From contig JAITIH010000218.1 of the NCBI GenBank assembly GCA_031279525.1, positions 1 through 8,577 on the forward strand: a stretch of 8,577 bases of DNA, in the 5' to 3' direction. Origin of the DNA: Deltaproteobacteria bacterium. Its GTDB lineage: Bacteria; Desulfobacterota; Desulfarculia; Adiutricales; Adiutricaceae. The stretch's first letter is position 1. Each line of letters begins with the position of its first letter. Under the pieces are notes generated by a model that saw nothing but the letters and a program-made list of their open reading frames with translations, did not search any database and was not told the origin of the DNA. Positions 1 to 6,453 of this stretch are shown here, piece by piece. A program made the position numbers and the translations under genes.

Positions 1-222
1 CTAAGGTCATGAGGTTTTTCACCAAGGCCCCCAATAACGCTCATCTAGCCAAGGTAATGGCGCTTACCCGCCATATCGTCTCAAAGTGGCTCCCCGCTTG
101 GTCTCGTCGACTTTGACGACCCCGACGGATTGACCGAGTTTTCCGAAATCGCCCTCCAAAGGCTCCATACTGAATCTATACTTCAAGGATGTCACCCGCT
201 TCCTTAGGTATTTTTGGCTATT
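1..222. other. possible eroded gene remnant or gene end at left edge
   Basis: This stretch is clearly richer in GC than the AT-rich DNA that follows it, which suggests former or edge-truncated coding sequence. On the plus strand one frame is open from the edge (about position 3) to a TGA at 114-116, and another is open from 58 to a TAG near 211. On the minus strand a frame is open from about 246 to a TAA near 79, with an internal ATG giving 34 residues that include a VKVDET string. None is long enough to identify, and the frames shift between strands and phases as expected of decayed DNA. It could also be the true 3' end of a gene lying left of the window. No function is assigned. Confidence 0.2.
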
Positions 223-511
223 CTCTCGCGTTTTATATAATATAGATTATTTGATTTCTAATATTAATATAAAAATCAACCATATTTTTTATTATCCAAA
301 AAATTTTAAGTCTCTTAAACATACCCCAAAGTTTAGAGGCAATAGCCTATTAAAAAGGATAATACGGAGCTTGAGAAGAGTTAACATCTCAACTGTTCAT
401 TGTATTACTAAGTGAATTGGACTAAAGTCCTCATTTTTTTTAGGGGCGGACCATTAAAAACCAGGCGCGGCGGGCCAAAAGGCCCTATGGATTGCTGGAT
501 TTTTTTGATTA
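223..511. other. AT-rich spacer without a recognisable gene
   Basis: No open frame of useful length is seen on either strand. Small dyads are present: TTGAGA/TCTCAA arms at 371-376 and 387-392, GGACT/AGTCC at about 416-430 followed by a run of eight T (a weak terminator-like pattern on the plus strand), and GGGCC-AAAA-GGCCC at 472-485. None is strong enough to call on its own. Confidence 0.5.
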
Positions 512-575
512 TTCGCTCTTTTGGCTGTTCGCTCTTTGGGTAGTTCGCTCTTTTGGCTCGCTCGCTTTTTTGACG
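512..575. repeat. 16-bp imperfect tandem repeat, four units
   Basis: Four consecutive 16-bp units lie head to tail. Unit 1 (512-527) is TTCGCTCTTTTGGCTG, unit 2 (528-543) is TTCGCTCTTTGGGTAG, unit 3 (544-559) is TTCGCTCTTTTGGCTC, and unit 4 (560-575) is the more diverged GCTCGCTTTTTTGACG. They are followed by a partial GTTCG. The first three share the first ten bases exactly. The array ends just before the operon terminator, so it lies downstream of the transcribed genes and is non-coding. It may be a slippage-generated minisatellite; no protein-binding role can be shown. Confidence 0.75.
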
Positions 576-580
576 GTTCG

Positions 581-614
581 AAAAAAAGCCCCGTAAGCTT
601 TCTTACGGGGCTTT
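581..614 (-). terminator. Rho-independent terminator of the hdrA-mvhD-metV-metF operon
   Basis: A perfect 13-bp inverted repeat (left arm 585-597, right arm 602-614) encloses a 4-nt loop. Read on the minus strand, the GC-rich stem is followed directly by seven T (587 down to 581), the classic intrinsic terminator layout. It begins about 60 nt after the metF stop codon, which supports its assignment as the end of this operon. The plus strand has only three T after the stem, so it is unlikely to work well in that direction. Confidence 0.92.
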
Positions 615-674
615 AAGAAAAATGGCTTAAGGCCAAAACGCCCTGGCCTACAAGCGACGATTAGGGAAAAAGGG

Positions 675-1616
675 CTAGAGCTGGGGCCTGGGGGTCAGCT
701 TACACAACTTCACGAATTCAGGGACCATGTGCTCCCACTCGATCAGCATGAGGTGGACTCCCCTAATGCCGGGCATGGTCTTAAACTCCTCGATCTGCTC
801 GGCGGCTATCTTCATGCCTTCCTCGGCTTGCTTCTCCTTGGCCACGCCTTTTAAGCGGTTGATGAACTCGTCCGGCACCAAGATGCCGGGGACGTTTTTC
901 TGCATGTAGCGGGCCATGCCAAGGTTTTTAAAGGGGGTGATCCCGGCCATGAAGAAGGCCTTCTCGGTCAGGCCCATGTCCACGGCCTCTTTCATGAAGG
1001 TCCTAAAGCGGGGCATGTCGTAGATGCACTGGCTCTGGAGGAAGTCCACCCCGGCCTCGACCTTTTTGGCCGTCCGGTGGATGCGATACTTTTCCGGGTC
1101 GGCGAAGGGGTTATAGGCGCAGCCGATAAAGATCTTGGGTCGGCCTTCCTCGGGGAGTTCCTGGCCGGAAAGGAGCCGGCCGTCGTCGCGCATGGATTTG
1201 ACGGTCTGAATCAGGCCAATGGCGTCCATGTCGAAGACGTTCTTGGACTGGGGATGGTCCCCAAACTTCTGGTGGTCGCCGGTCAAGCACAGAAGGTTAT
1301 TGATCCCTAAGGCGTAGGCGCCCATGATGTCGGACTGTATGGCGATGCGGTTGCGGTCGCGGGTGACCATCTGCATGTTACACTGGATGCCGGCTTTCTG
1401 GACCAAAAGGCCGGCGGCCAATGAGGACATCCTCACCACGGCGGTCTGGTTGTCGGTGATGTTGACCGAGTCCACGTTGCCCACGAGGTGCTTAGCTTTT
1501 TCCCCGACTTCGTGCCCGTCCGCGCTGCGGGGGGGGCCTAGCTCGCCGGTCACGGCGAAGTTGCCGGAGACCAGGACTTTTTCCAGGTTGCTTTTAGTTT
1601 TGATTTCGCGGGTCAT
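675..1616 (-). CDS. metF: methylenetetrahydrofolate reductase, MetF
   Basis: This protein interconverts 5,10-methylene- and 5-methyl-tetrahydrofolate in the cytoplasm, using FAD, in the methyl branch of the Wood-Ljungdahl pathway and in methionine supply. At 313 residues it has the usual length for bacterial MetF, a single TIM barrel. Visible family marks are TGELGPP near the N-terminus (E25 sits where the catalytic glutamate lies in E. coli MetF), NLLCLTGDH at 107-115 (D114 matches the aspartate that contacts the flavin), and DFLQSQ at 191-196. The start is ATG at 1616, overlapping the metV stop as ATGA, with a GGGAGGAG Shine-Dalgarno at 1625-1632. The overlap implies translational coupling and a fixed MetV:MetF ratio. 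It is the last gene of the operon. It resembles MetF proteins that work with MetV rather than stand-alone NADH enzymes, but that subtype is inferred mainly from context. Confidence 0.95.
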   Translation of the reverse strand: MTREIKTKSNLEKVLVSGNFAVTGELGPPRSADGHEVGEKAKHLVGNVDSVNITDNQTAVVRMSSLAAGLLVQKAGIQCNMQMVTRDRNRIAIQSDIMGAYALGINNLLCLTGDHQKFGDHPQSKNVFDMDAIGLIQTVKSMRDDGRLLSGQELPEEGRPKIFIGCAYNPFADPEKYRIHRTAKKVEAGVDFLQSQCIYDMPRFRTFMKEAVDMGLTEKAFFMAGITPFKNLGMARYMQKNVPGILVPDEFINRLKGVAKEKQAEEGMKIAAEQIEEFKTMPGIRGVHLMLIEWEHMVPEFVKLCKLTPRPQL

Positions 1617-2284
1617 TTAACTAGCTCCTCCCGAACGATCTTTCTCGGCCCGCCGTCGCGAGACTTGGTCCAATCTTTAATGGGTTGGATGGGGGCGAAC
1701 TCGGACAAGCGGCCTTCGTCCATGTACTTGGAGGCGATGAGGTGCCAGACGCACTCGACTTCCTTGGAGATCTCACAGACGCCGTTCGAAGAGCCGCCGC
1801 AGGGGCCGTTCATGATGCTCTTAGAGCAGCGGCTAACCGGGCACATGCCGCCGTACAGGTGGATGACGCAGTTGCCGCAGGCCTGACAATGCTCCGTCCA
1901 GATTCCGTGGGCCAGGGCCCCGCCAATGAAGCAGGTGTTAAGGGACGGGTAAATTTGTTCCTTCGGGTACCTTCTGGACAAGAACTGAGGCCCGACCGAG
2001 CAGGCCATGGACAAGATGGCGTCGTAGCCCTTACCGACCAGGTCGGCCAACTCGTCGATGTACTCGGGGTCGCACTGGCGCTCTAGGGTAAACTCGTCGA
2101 CGGTCAGCTCGTTGCCGTCCTTTTGGGCGTCCAGCCTTAAGAGGGCGGCCAAGATTTCCACTTCTTTGGTCCCGCCGGCGTTACAAACGGTCACGCAACC
2201 GCGGCATCCCACCAAGAGAACCTTCTTTTTGCCGGCGATGAAACTCTTTATCTCGTCGATCGGCTTTCTTTCGCAAATGATCAT
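1613..2284 (-). CDS. metV: MetV, cysteine-rich partner subunit of methylenetetrahydrofolate reductase
   Basis: MetV is the small electron-transfer subunit that associates with MetF in acetogens and related anaerobes (the MTHFR C-terminal / MetV family). The 223-residue product has 15 cysteines. An N-terminal GCRGCVTVC motif (C27, C30, C34) is followed by MACSVGPQ (C95). The dense C-terminal half has C133, C136, C139, C148, C153, C162, C170 and C178, including the HCQACGNC and NGPCGG strings. These cysteines probably bind iron-sulfur clusters that pass electrons to the MetF flavin; the exact metal content cannot be read from sequence. The start is ATG at 2284 with GGAG at 2292-2295, seven bases upstream. 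The gene follows mvhD by 30 nt and overlaps metF, so all three are probably on one transcript. Confidence in the family is high; confidence in the direct electron donor is low. Confidence 0.92.
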   Translation of the reverse strand: MIICERKPIDEIKSFIAGKKKVLLVGCRGCVTVCNAGGTKEVEILAALLRLDAQKDGNELTVDEFTLERQCDPEYIDELADLVGKGYDAILSMACSVGPQFLSRRYPKEQIYPSLNTCFIGGALAHGIWTEHCQACGNCVIHLYGGMCPVSRCSKSIMNGPCGGSSNGVCEISKEVECVWHLIASKYMDEGRLSEFAPIQPIKDWTKSRDGGPRKIVREELVK

Positions 2285-2314
2285 CAGTCTACTCCACTCC
2301 GGGACTGGGACCCA

Positions 2315-2737
2315 TTAGGCCGCCAGTTGCTTTTTGATAGGGCTGGGCCCCAAACCTTTGACGACGCCGGCGAACTCGTCAACATACGCCGCGAACTGGG
2401 GCCCCTGCGAGGCCGAGACGTTGACCATAGCCAGACGCTCTGGTTCCAATCCGATCTTTTTTAGCTCGTTTTGAAGATAGACGACGCGCTTTTTGGCCCG
2501 GATGTTGCCATCCAGAAAGTGACAGCCGCCTTCCAAACAACCGGCCACGTAAACCCCGTCCGCTCCGCTCTGTAAGGCTTTTAAGGCCAAAATGACGTCA
2601 AAGCGTCCGGAGCAGGGGATGAGGACAATCTCCACGTTGGGCGTGTACTGCAGACGCATGGAGCCGGCCGTGTCGGCGGCGTTGTACGCGCAGTACTGAC
2701 AGCAAAAAGCTATTATTTTAGGCTCAAACTCACTCAT
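2315..2737 (-). CDS. mvhD: MvhD-like [2Fe-2S] electron-transfer subunit
   Basis: This 140-residue protein belongs to the methyl-viologen-reducing hydrogenase delta-subunit family, whose members carry one [2Fe-2S] cluster and link HdrA to a partner oxidoreductase. The family pattern is complete: FCCQYC (C12, C13, C16), the PCSGR motif with C42, and GCLEGGCHFLDGN with C67 and C72. Length is normal for a free-standing MvhD. The start is ATG at 2737 with an AAGGGAG Shine-Dalgarno at 2743-2749. It lies between hdrA and metV, so the likely role is to connect HdrA to the MetV-MetF reductase in place of a hydrogenase. The 125-nt gap to hdrA holds two hairpins that may set its level separately from hdrA. 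Confidence 0.93.
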   Translation of the reverse strand: MSEFEPKIIAFCCQYCAYNAADTAGSMRLQYTPNVEIVLIPCSGRFDVILALKALQSGADGVYVAGCLEGGCHFLDGNIRAKKRVVYLQNELKKIGLEPERLAMVNVSASQGPQFAAYVDEFAGVVKGLGPSPIKKQLAA

Positions 2738-2748
2738 ATCGACTCCCT

Positions 2749-2780
2749 TAGGCGGCTATTAAGCGATAAAGCGCCGCCTA
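2749..2780 (-). promoter_or_regulatory. inverted repeat next to the mvhD Shine-Dalgarno
   Basis: Perfect 8-bp arms (TAGGCGGC at 2749-2756 and GCCGCCTA at 2773-2780) flank a 16-nt loop. On the transcript the hairpin would end exactly where the mvhD ribosome-binding sequence (2743-2749) begins. It could affect ribosome access or protect the 5' end of a processed mvhD-metV-metF message. The dyad is directly visible; its role is inference. Confidence 0.45.
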
Positions 2781-2815
2781 TATAAATTTCCTTTTTATGG
2801 CCCCTTAATCGAAGG

Positions 2816-2853
2816 CCGTAAGGGCCCCCCCAAAAGGGGAGGGCCGCTTACGG
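2816..2853 (-). other. strong GC-rich hairpin between hdrA and mvhD
   Basis: The arms 2816-2831 and 2836-2853 pair over 16 bp, with single-base bulges at 2840 and 2846 and an AAAA (UUUU on the transcript) loop. It starts about 10 nt after the hdrA stop. No T-run follows it on the minus strand, so it is not a standard intrinsic terminator. It is more likely an mRNA-stabilising, processing or partial-attenuation hairpin. Its CCGTAAG/CTTACGG base is shared with the operon terminator at 585-614. Confidence 0.6.
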
Positions 2854-2862
2854 GGAGGCTAA

Positions 2863-5800
2863 TTACGCGGGCTTGGCCTTCTTTTCCACGATCATGGCCT
2901 CGACTTTAGCCAGAAGCTGCTCGTCGGTGAAGAACTGGAACTTAATGGCCTTGCCCGGGCACTCGGAGACGCAGACCCCGCAGCCGTGGCACATGGCCGG
3001 TTCCATGAAGGCGTGGCCCCGTAAGGCCGGGTCCGTTTCGTTTCGGACTATCTTGGGCACCTGGACCGGGCAGGCCCGGACGCAGGTGCAGCAGACCGCG
3101 CATTTCTCCGGGTCGACCACGGCGATGACCCCGCCGACCATGATGTATTCCTTGGACAAGATGGTGGCCACTCGGGCCGCCGAGGCCTTGGCCTGGACGA
3201 TAGTCTCTTCCAAAGGCTTGGGATAGTGGGCCAAGCCGGCCAGGAACTGGCCGTCGGTGGCTAGATCCACGGGCCTTAACTTCATATGGGCTTCGAAGAG
3301 GAACCCTTCGGCCGAGAGCTGGCCCTTAAAGACCTCGACGATCTCCTCCCGCATGGGGGTGGGATCGACGCCGGTGGCTAAGGTCAGGCAGTCGGCCTCG
3401 ATGAGGACGGGTCGATTGAGGACGTGATCCTTAATGGTGATGTGGAGCTTGCCGTTGGGTCCGGCCGTCACTTCCGGCTTGCCGCAGTCAAGGCAATACT
3501 TTATGAAGCGGACGCCGCGGCTGCGGGCCTCTTGATACAGTTTCTCCCGGAACCCGTAAGTTCTGACGTCCCGGCAGAGAATGTAAATGGTGGCCTCGGG
3601 GTTGCGGTCCAAAATGGTTAGGGCGCTCTCGATGGAGTGGGTGCAGCAGATTTTCGAGCAGTAGGGCCGCTCGGGTTCGCGGGACTCCACGCACTGGATG
3701 AAGGCGAAGGTCTGGCCGGGCTTTTTGATGGCCTCGCTGTTGGTGGCCAAAAGCTCGTCCATGTCCAGGGACAGGAGCACGTTGGGGTTTTCCCCGTAAA
3801 GGTAGCTATTGGGCTTATGGGCGTGGCCGCCGGCGCACAGGACCGTGACCCCGTGGCTGATGGAGAACTCGCCTTCCGGCCCTAAGCACTTAGTTTCGAA
3901 GTTGCCCACGAATCCATGGGACGACTTGGGAACCGTGTTTTTGTAGATTTTGATGAGGGGGTGGCTTTCCACGTCTTTAATGAGCTTGGCCACGTAGCCG
4001 CGCACGTCCTTTTCCCGAGAGAAGATCTTGGGGCCGTTGCCGCCCAAGACGTCGGTCTTCTCCAGGAGGTGGACTGGGTAGCCCAATTGGGCGATGGACA
4101 GGGCCGAGTTCAAGCCGGCCGCCCCAGCCCCCACGACCAGGGCTTCCTTGGTGAGCCCCATGCGGGTCTGGTACATCTGCTCCAAAAGGGCGGCCTTGGC
4201 CACGGCCCCGCGGACCAGGTCCTTGGCCTTCTGGGTGGCTTTAGCCGGCTCTTTCTGGTGGACCCAGGAGTCCTGGTCCCTGATGTTGGCCATCTCGAAG
4301 AGGTACTTGTTAAGGCCGGCCTGGGCCAGGGCCTCCCGGAACATGGGCTCGTGGGTCCTAGGGGTGCAGGAGGCCACGACTAGGCGGTTCAGCTTGTGCT
4401 CTAAGATGGCGTCCTTAATTTTCCCCAAGGAATCGGCCGAGCAGGCGAAGAGGGTGTTGGTGCACAGCTCCACGAACGGCAGGTCCTTGCAGTAGTTCAC
4501 CACGTCCTCAATGTCGATGACCGAGGCGATGTTGATGCCGCAGTGGCAAATAAAGACGCCGATCCGGGGGGCCTCGTCTTTGACGTCGCGCTCCGGGGGA
4601 TACTCGCGGGTCTTGGTCATGGTCCCTCGAGCCTCGGCGATGACCCGGCCGGCGGCCTCGGCGGCCGCGGAGGCCTCCATGACCGTGGTGGGGATGTCTT
4701 TGGGCTCGTTGACGGCCCCGCAGGCGAAGACGCCCGGGCGGGTGCTGTTGATGGGGGTGAGCGGCTGGGTCTGGATGAAGCCTTCCTCGTTTAGATCGAT
4801 GTCGAGGCTCTCGGCCAGCCGCGGCAGGTTGGCCCTGGGGGTCATGCCCACGGAGAGGACGATGAGCTCAAAGGTCTCGGACTGACGCTCGCCTAGGTCG
4901 TCGATGTATTCCAAGGTCACGTCGCCGTTGGGCTCCGGGGTGAGGGTGTGGACCCTGGAGCGGATGAACTTGACCCCGGCGTCGATGGCCCGGTTGTAGT
5001 ACTTCTCGAAATCCTTGCCGTAGGTCCGGATGTCCATGTAGAAAACGGAGGCCTCAAGGTCCGAGGCGTGCTCCTTGGAGATGACCGCCTCCTTTATGGC
5101 GTACATGCAGCAGACCGCCGAGCAGTAGCGCTTGTCGCAGCGGTTGACGTCGCGGGAGCCCACGCACTGGAGCCAGGCGATTTTCTTGGGCTCTTTATGG
5201 TCGCTGGGGCGGATGAGGTGGCCCTGGAAGGGGCCGGAGGCGGAGAGGATCCTCTCGTACTCCATGGCGGTGATGACGTTGGGCCACTGGCTGTAGCGGT
5301 AGGTTTCGGCCACGGTCGGGTCGAAGACGTCGAAGCCCGAGGCCACGACCACCGAGCCGACCTTTAAGGTCACTTCCTCGGCCTTGTCCTCGTAGTTGAC
5401 GGCGTTGGCCGGGCAGACCTTCTTACAGTTGCCGCATTTGCCCTTGGTCAGGTAAATGCACTCTTTGTCGTTGATGCTGAACTTTAGGGGGACGGCCTGG
5501 GCGTATTCCACGTAAACGGCTTTGCGCGTGTCCACTCCCTCGTTAAAGTAGTTGGAGACCTTCTTCGGACACTTGGTGGCGCACTCGCCGCAGGCGATGC
5601 ATTTCGACATGTCGATGTAGCGAGGGTTTTTGCGCAGCTTGACCTCGAAGTCGCCTTCCTTGCCCTTAACCCCAAGAACGTCGGTCAAAGTCAGGATCTC
5701 AATGTTGATGTGACCGCCTACGTCGTTTAGCTTCGGAGAGATCATGCATATCGAGCAGTCGTTGGTTGGGAAGGTCTTGTCGAGCTGGGCCATGCGACCG

Positions 5801-5931
5801 CCGATGGCCGGGCCTTTTTCCACCATATAAACGAAAAAGCCCATTTCCGCCAGATCCAAGGCGGACTGGATTCCGGCTATGCCGCCGCCGATGACCATTA
5901 CGGCGCCCGACTTAGTGGTTGAGTTTGCCAT
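2863..5931 (-). CDS. hdrA: HdrA-like flavo-iron-sulfur protein with two fused HdrA modules
   Basis: This 1022-residue cytoplasmic electron carrier belongs to the heterodisulfide reductase subunit A family. Module 1 (about 10-440) has an FAD-binding GGGIAG (15-20), the HdrA signature FPTNDCSIC (54-62), an inserted pair of [4Fe-4S] motifs (C111/C114/C117/C121 and C158/C166/C169/C173), and QCVGSR with C256, C270, C274 and C275. Module 2 (about 455-1022) has the HdrA N-terminal domain (CHCG at 462; SCTPRTHEPMF at 521-531), a second FAD fold (GAGAAG, 601-606), a QCVESR cysteine group (C747, C758, C762, C763) and a C-terminal two-cluster ferredoxin (C944/C947/C950/C954 and C981/C984/C987/C991). Module 2 lacks the NDCSxC signature and the inserted ferredoxin. 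The start is ATG at 5931 with AGGTGA at 5938-5943. It is the first gene of the operon and probably feeds electrons through MvhD to MetV-MetF. HdrB and HdrC are absent from the window. Confidence 0.93.
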   Translation of the reverse strand: MANSTTKSGAVMVIGGGIAGIQSALDLAEMGFFVYMVEKGPAIGGRMAQLDKTFPTNDCSICMISPKLNDVGGHINIEILTLTDVLGVKGKEGDFEVKLRKNPRYIDMSKCIACGECATKCPKKVSNYFNEGVDTRKAVYVEYAQAVPLKFSINDKECIYLTKGKCGNCKKVCPANAVNYEDKAEEVTLKVGSVVVASGFDVFDPTVAETYRYSQWPNVITAMEYERILSASGPFQGHLIRPSDHKEPKKIAWLQCVGSRDVNRCDKRYCSAVCCMYAIKEAVISKEHASDLEASVFYMDIRTYGKDFEKYYNRAIDAGVKFIRSRVHTLTPEPNGDVTLEYIDDLGERQSETFELIVLSVGMTPRANLPRLAESLDIDLNEEGFIQTQPLTPINSTRPGVFACGAVNEPKDIPTTVMEASAAAEAAGRVIAEARGTMTKTREYPPERDVKDEAPRIGVFICHCGINIASVIDIEDVVNYCKDLPFVELCTNTLFACSADSLGKIKDAILEHKLNRLVVASCTPRTHEPMFREALAQAGLNKYLFEMANIRDQDSWVHQKEPAKATQKAKDLVRGAVAKAALLEQMYQTRMGLTKEALVVGAGAAGLNSALSIAQLGYPVHLLEKTDVLGGNGPKIFSREKDVRGYVAKLIKDVESHPLIKIYKNTVPKSSHGFVGNFETKCLGPEGEFSISHGVTVLCAGGHAHKPNSYLYGENPNVLLSLDMDELLATNSEAIKKPGQTFAFIQCVESREPERPYCSKICCTHSIESALTILDRNPEATIYILCRDVRTYGFREKLYQEARSRGVRFIKYCLDCGKPEVTAGPNGKLHITIKDHVLNRPVLIEADCLTLATGVDPTPMREEIVEVFKGQLSAEGFLFEAHMKLRPVDLATDGQFLAGLAHYPKPLEETIVQAKASAARVATILSKEYIMVGGVIAVVDPEKCAVCCTCVRACPVQVPKIVRNETDPALRGHAFMEPAMCHGCGVCVSECPGKAIKFQFFTDEQLLAKVEAMIVEKKAKPA

Positions 5932-6045
5932 ATAATCTCACCTGTTCCAGGGGTGTCCCGGTCGTCTTGGCGGCCGGGCGTAAAGAAGGAAGGGACGCGC
6001 GCCCAAGAGAATCGACTTTACGTGTCGCGTGCTTAATATAAAGTC
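5932..6045 (-). promoter_or_regulatory. 5' leader and probable promoter zone of the operon
   Basis: The approximately 75 nt before the hdrA ribosome-binding site are GC-rich and can fold: arms 5957-5964 and 5971-5978 form an 8-bp stem with one mismatch around a 6-nt loop. Upstream of about 6010 the DNA becomes AT-rich, and TATATT at 6035-6040 (minus strand) is the best -10 candidate. No convincing -35 box is seen at 16-18 bp, so the promoter call is weak. No known riboswitch class was recognised. Confidence 0.3.
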
Positions 6046-6251
6046 TTGCTTTTAACATTTTATTTATTAAAATTGTGAAGGTAATTGGGTAAATTTAGCA
6101 TAAAAAGCCGAGGTAAAACCTTGGGATATTCCTTTAGCGCCCTAAAAAAGGAATTGTTGCCAGCCATTTAATTCTGTTGGACTGGACCAAGATTAAGGCA
6201 TTATTTCCTATTTGTCAACAAGATTTTTTGACGCATCCAAATAACGTCGGG

Positions 6252-6276
6252 AAAAAGCCCTTCGGGTTTTAGGGCT
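6252..6276 (-). terminator. weak terminator-like hairpin upstream of the operon
   Basis: Six-base arms AGCCCT (6256-6261) and AGGGCT (6271-6276) form a stem with a 9-nt loop, followed on the minus strand by five T. It would stop leftward transcription entering from the spacer before it reaches hdrA. The stem is short, so this is only a possibility. Confidence 0.28.
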
Positions 6277-6381
6277 AAGCTACTGTTTTTTTAGGCTTTA
6301 AGATAAAGACTGTGGTTTAACGCGTGATTAAACGACAATCTTTATTTTAAATCGCCGAAAATTAATTTTAGGGGCTTAGCC
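6273..6381. repeat. large imperfect palindrome, core arms 24 nt
   Basis: The core arms 6297-6320 and 6328-6351 surround a 7-nt centre (CGCGTGA). By hand, 21 of 24 positions are Watson-Crick pairs, one is a G-T pair and two are mismatches. Symmetry continues outward with GGC/GCC (6294-6296, 6354-6356), a T-run against an A-run (6289-6292, 6358-6361) and a perfect outer 8-bp pair, GGCTAAGC (6273-6280) with GCTTAGCC (6374-6381). The element has no reading frame. It could be a MITE-like insertion, a small structured RNA or a DNA-level cruciform. No clear target-site duplication flanks it. Confidence 0.6.
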
Positions 6382-6453
6382 GCAGTTTTTTCCTAAATTT
6401 AGCGGCCAAGGTCTCTTAGTTCGGCCGTCTGTCTGGCTAAATGATTAAAGTAA

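Noticed and set aside
292..300. TTATCCAAA, one base from a DnaA box, in AT-rich DNA that might suggest an origin.
   Set aside because: It is a single imperfect site with no cluster of boxes and no dnaA, dnaN or gidA nearby.
574..600. GGTTCGAA, similar to a tRNA T-loop.
   Set aside because: No acceptor, D or anticodon arm can be built around it; the sequence belongs to the repeat end and terminator.
727..2318. Plus-strand open frames opposite metF and metV.
   Set aside because: They are shadows of well-identified genes, with no ribosome-binding logic and low-information translations.
2873..5367. Several open frames on the plus strand opposite hdrA, up to about 155 codons (for example 3916-4383 and 4948-5367).
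   Set aside because: They lie antisense to a protein with unbroken family motifs. GC-rich codon use makes the opposite strand open by chance, and their translations show no domain.
5932..6010. Structured leader considered as a riboswitch (SAM or tetrahydrofolate class).
   Set aside because: No conserved core of either class could be recognised; only a single mismatched hairpin is visible.
6102..6124. CCGAGGT/ACCTTGG hairpin with a T-run on the minus strand, terminator-like.
   Set aside because: On the minus-strand RNA the 7-bp stem contains an A-C mismatch and the loop is only 3 nt, so it is too weak to call.
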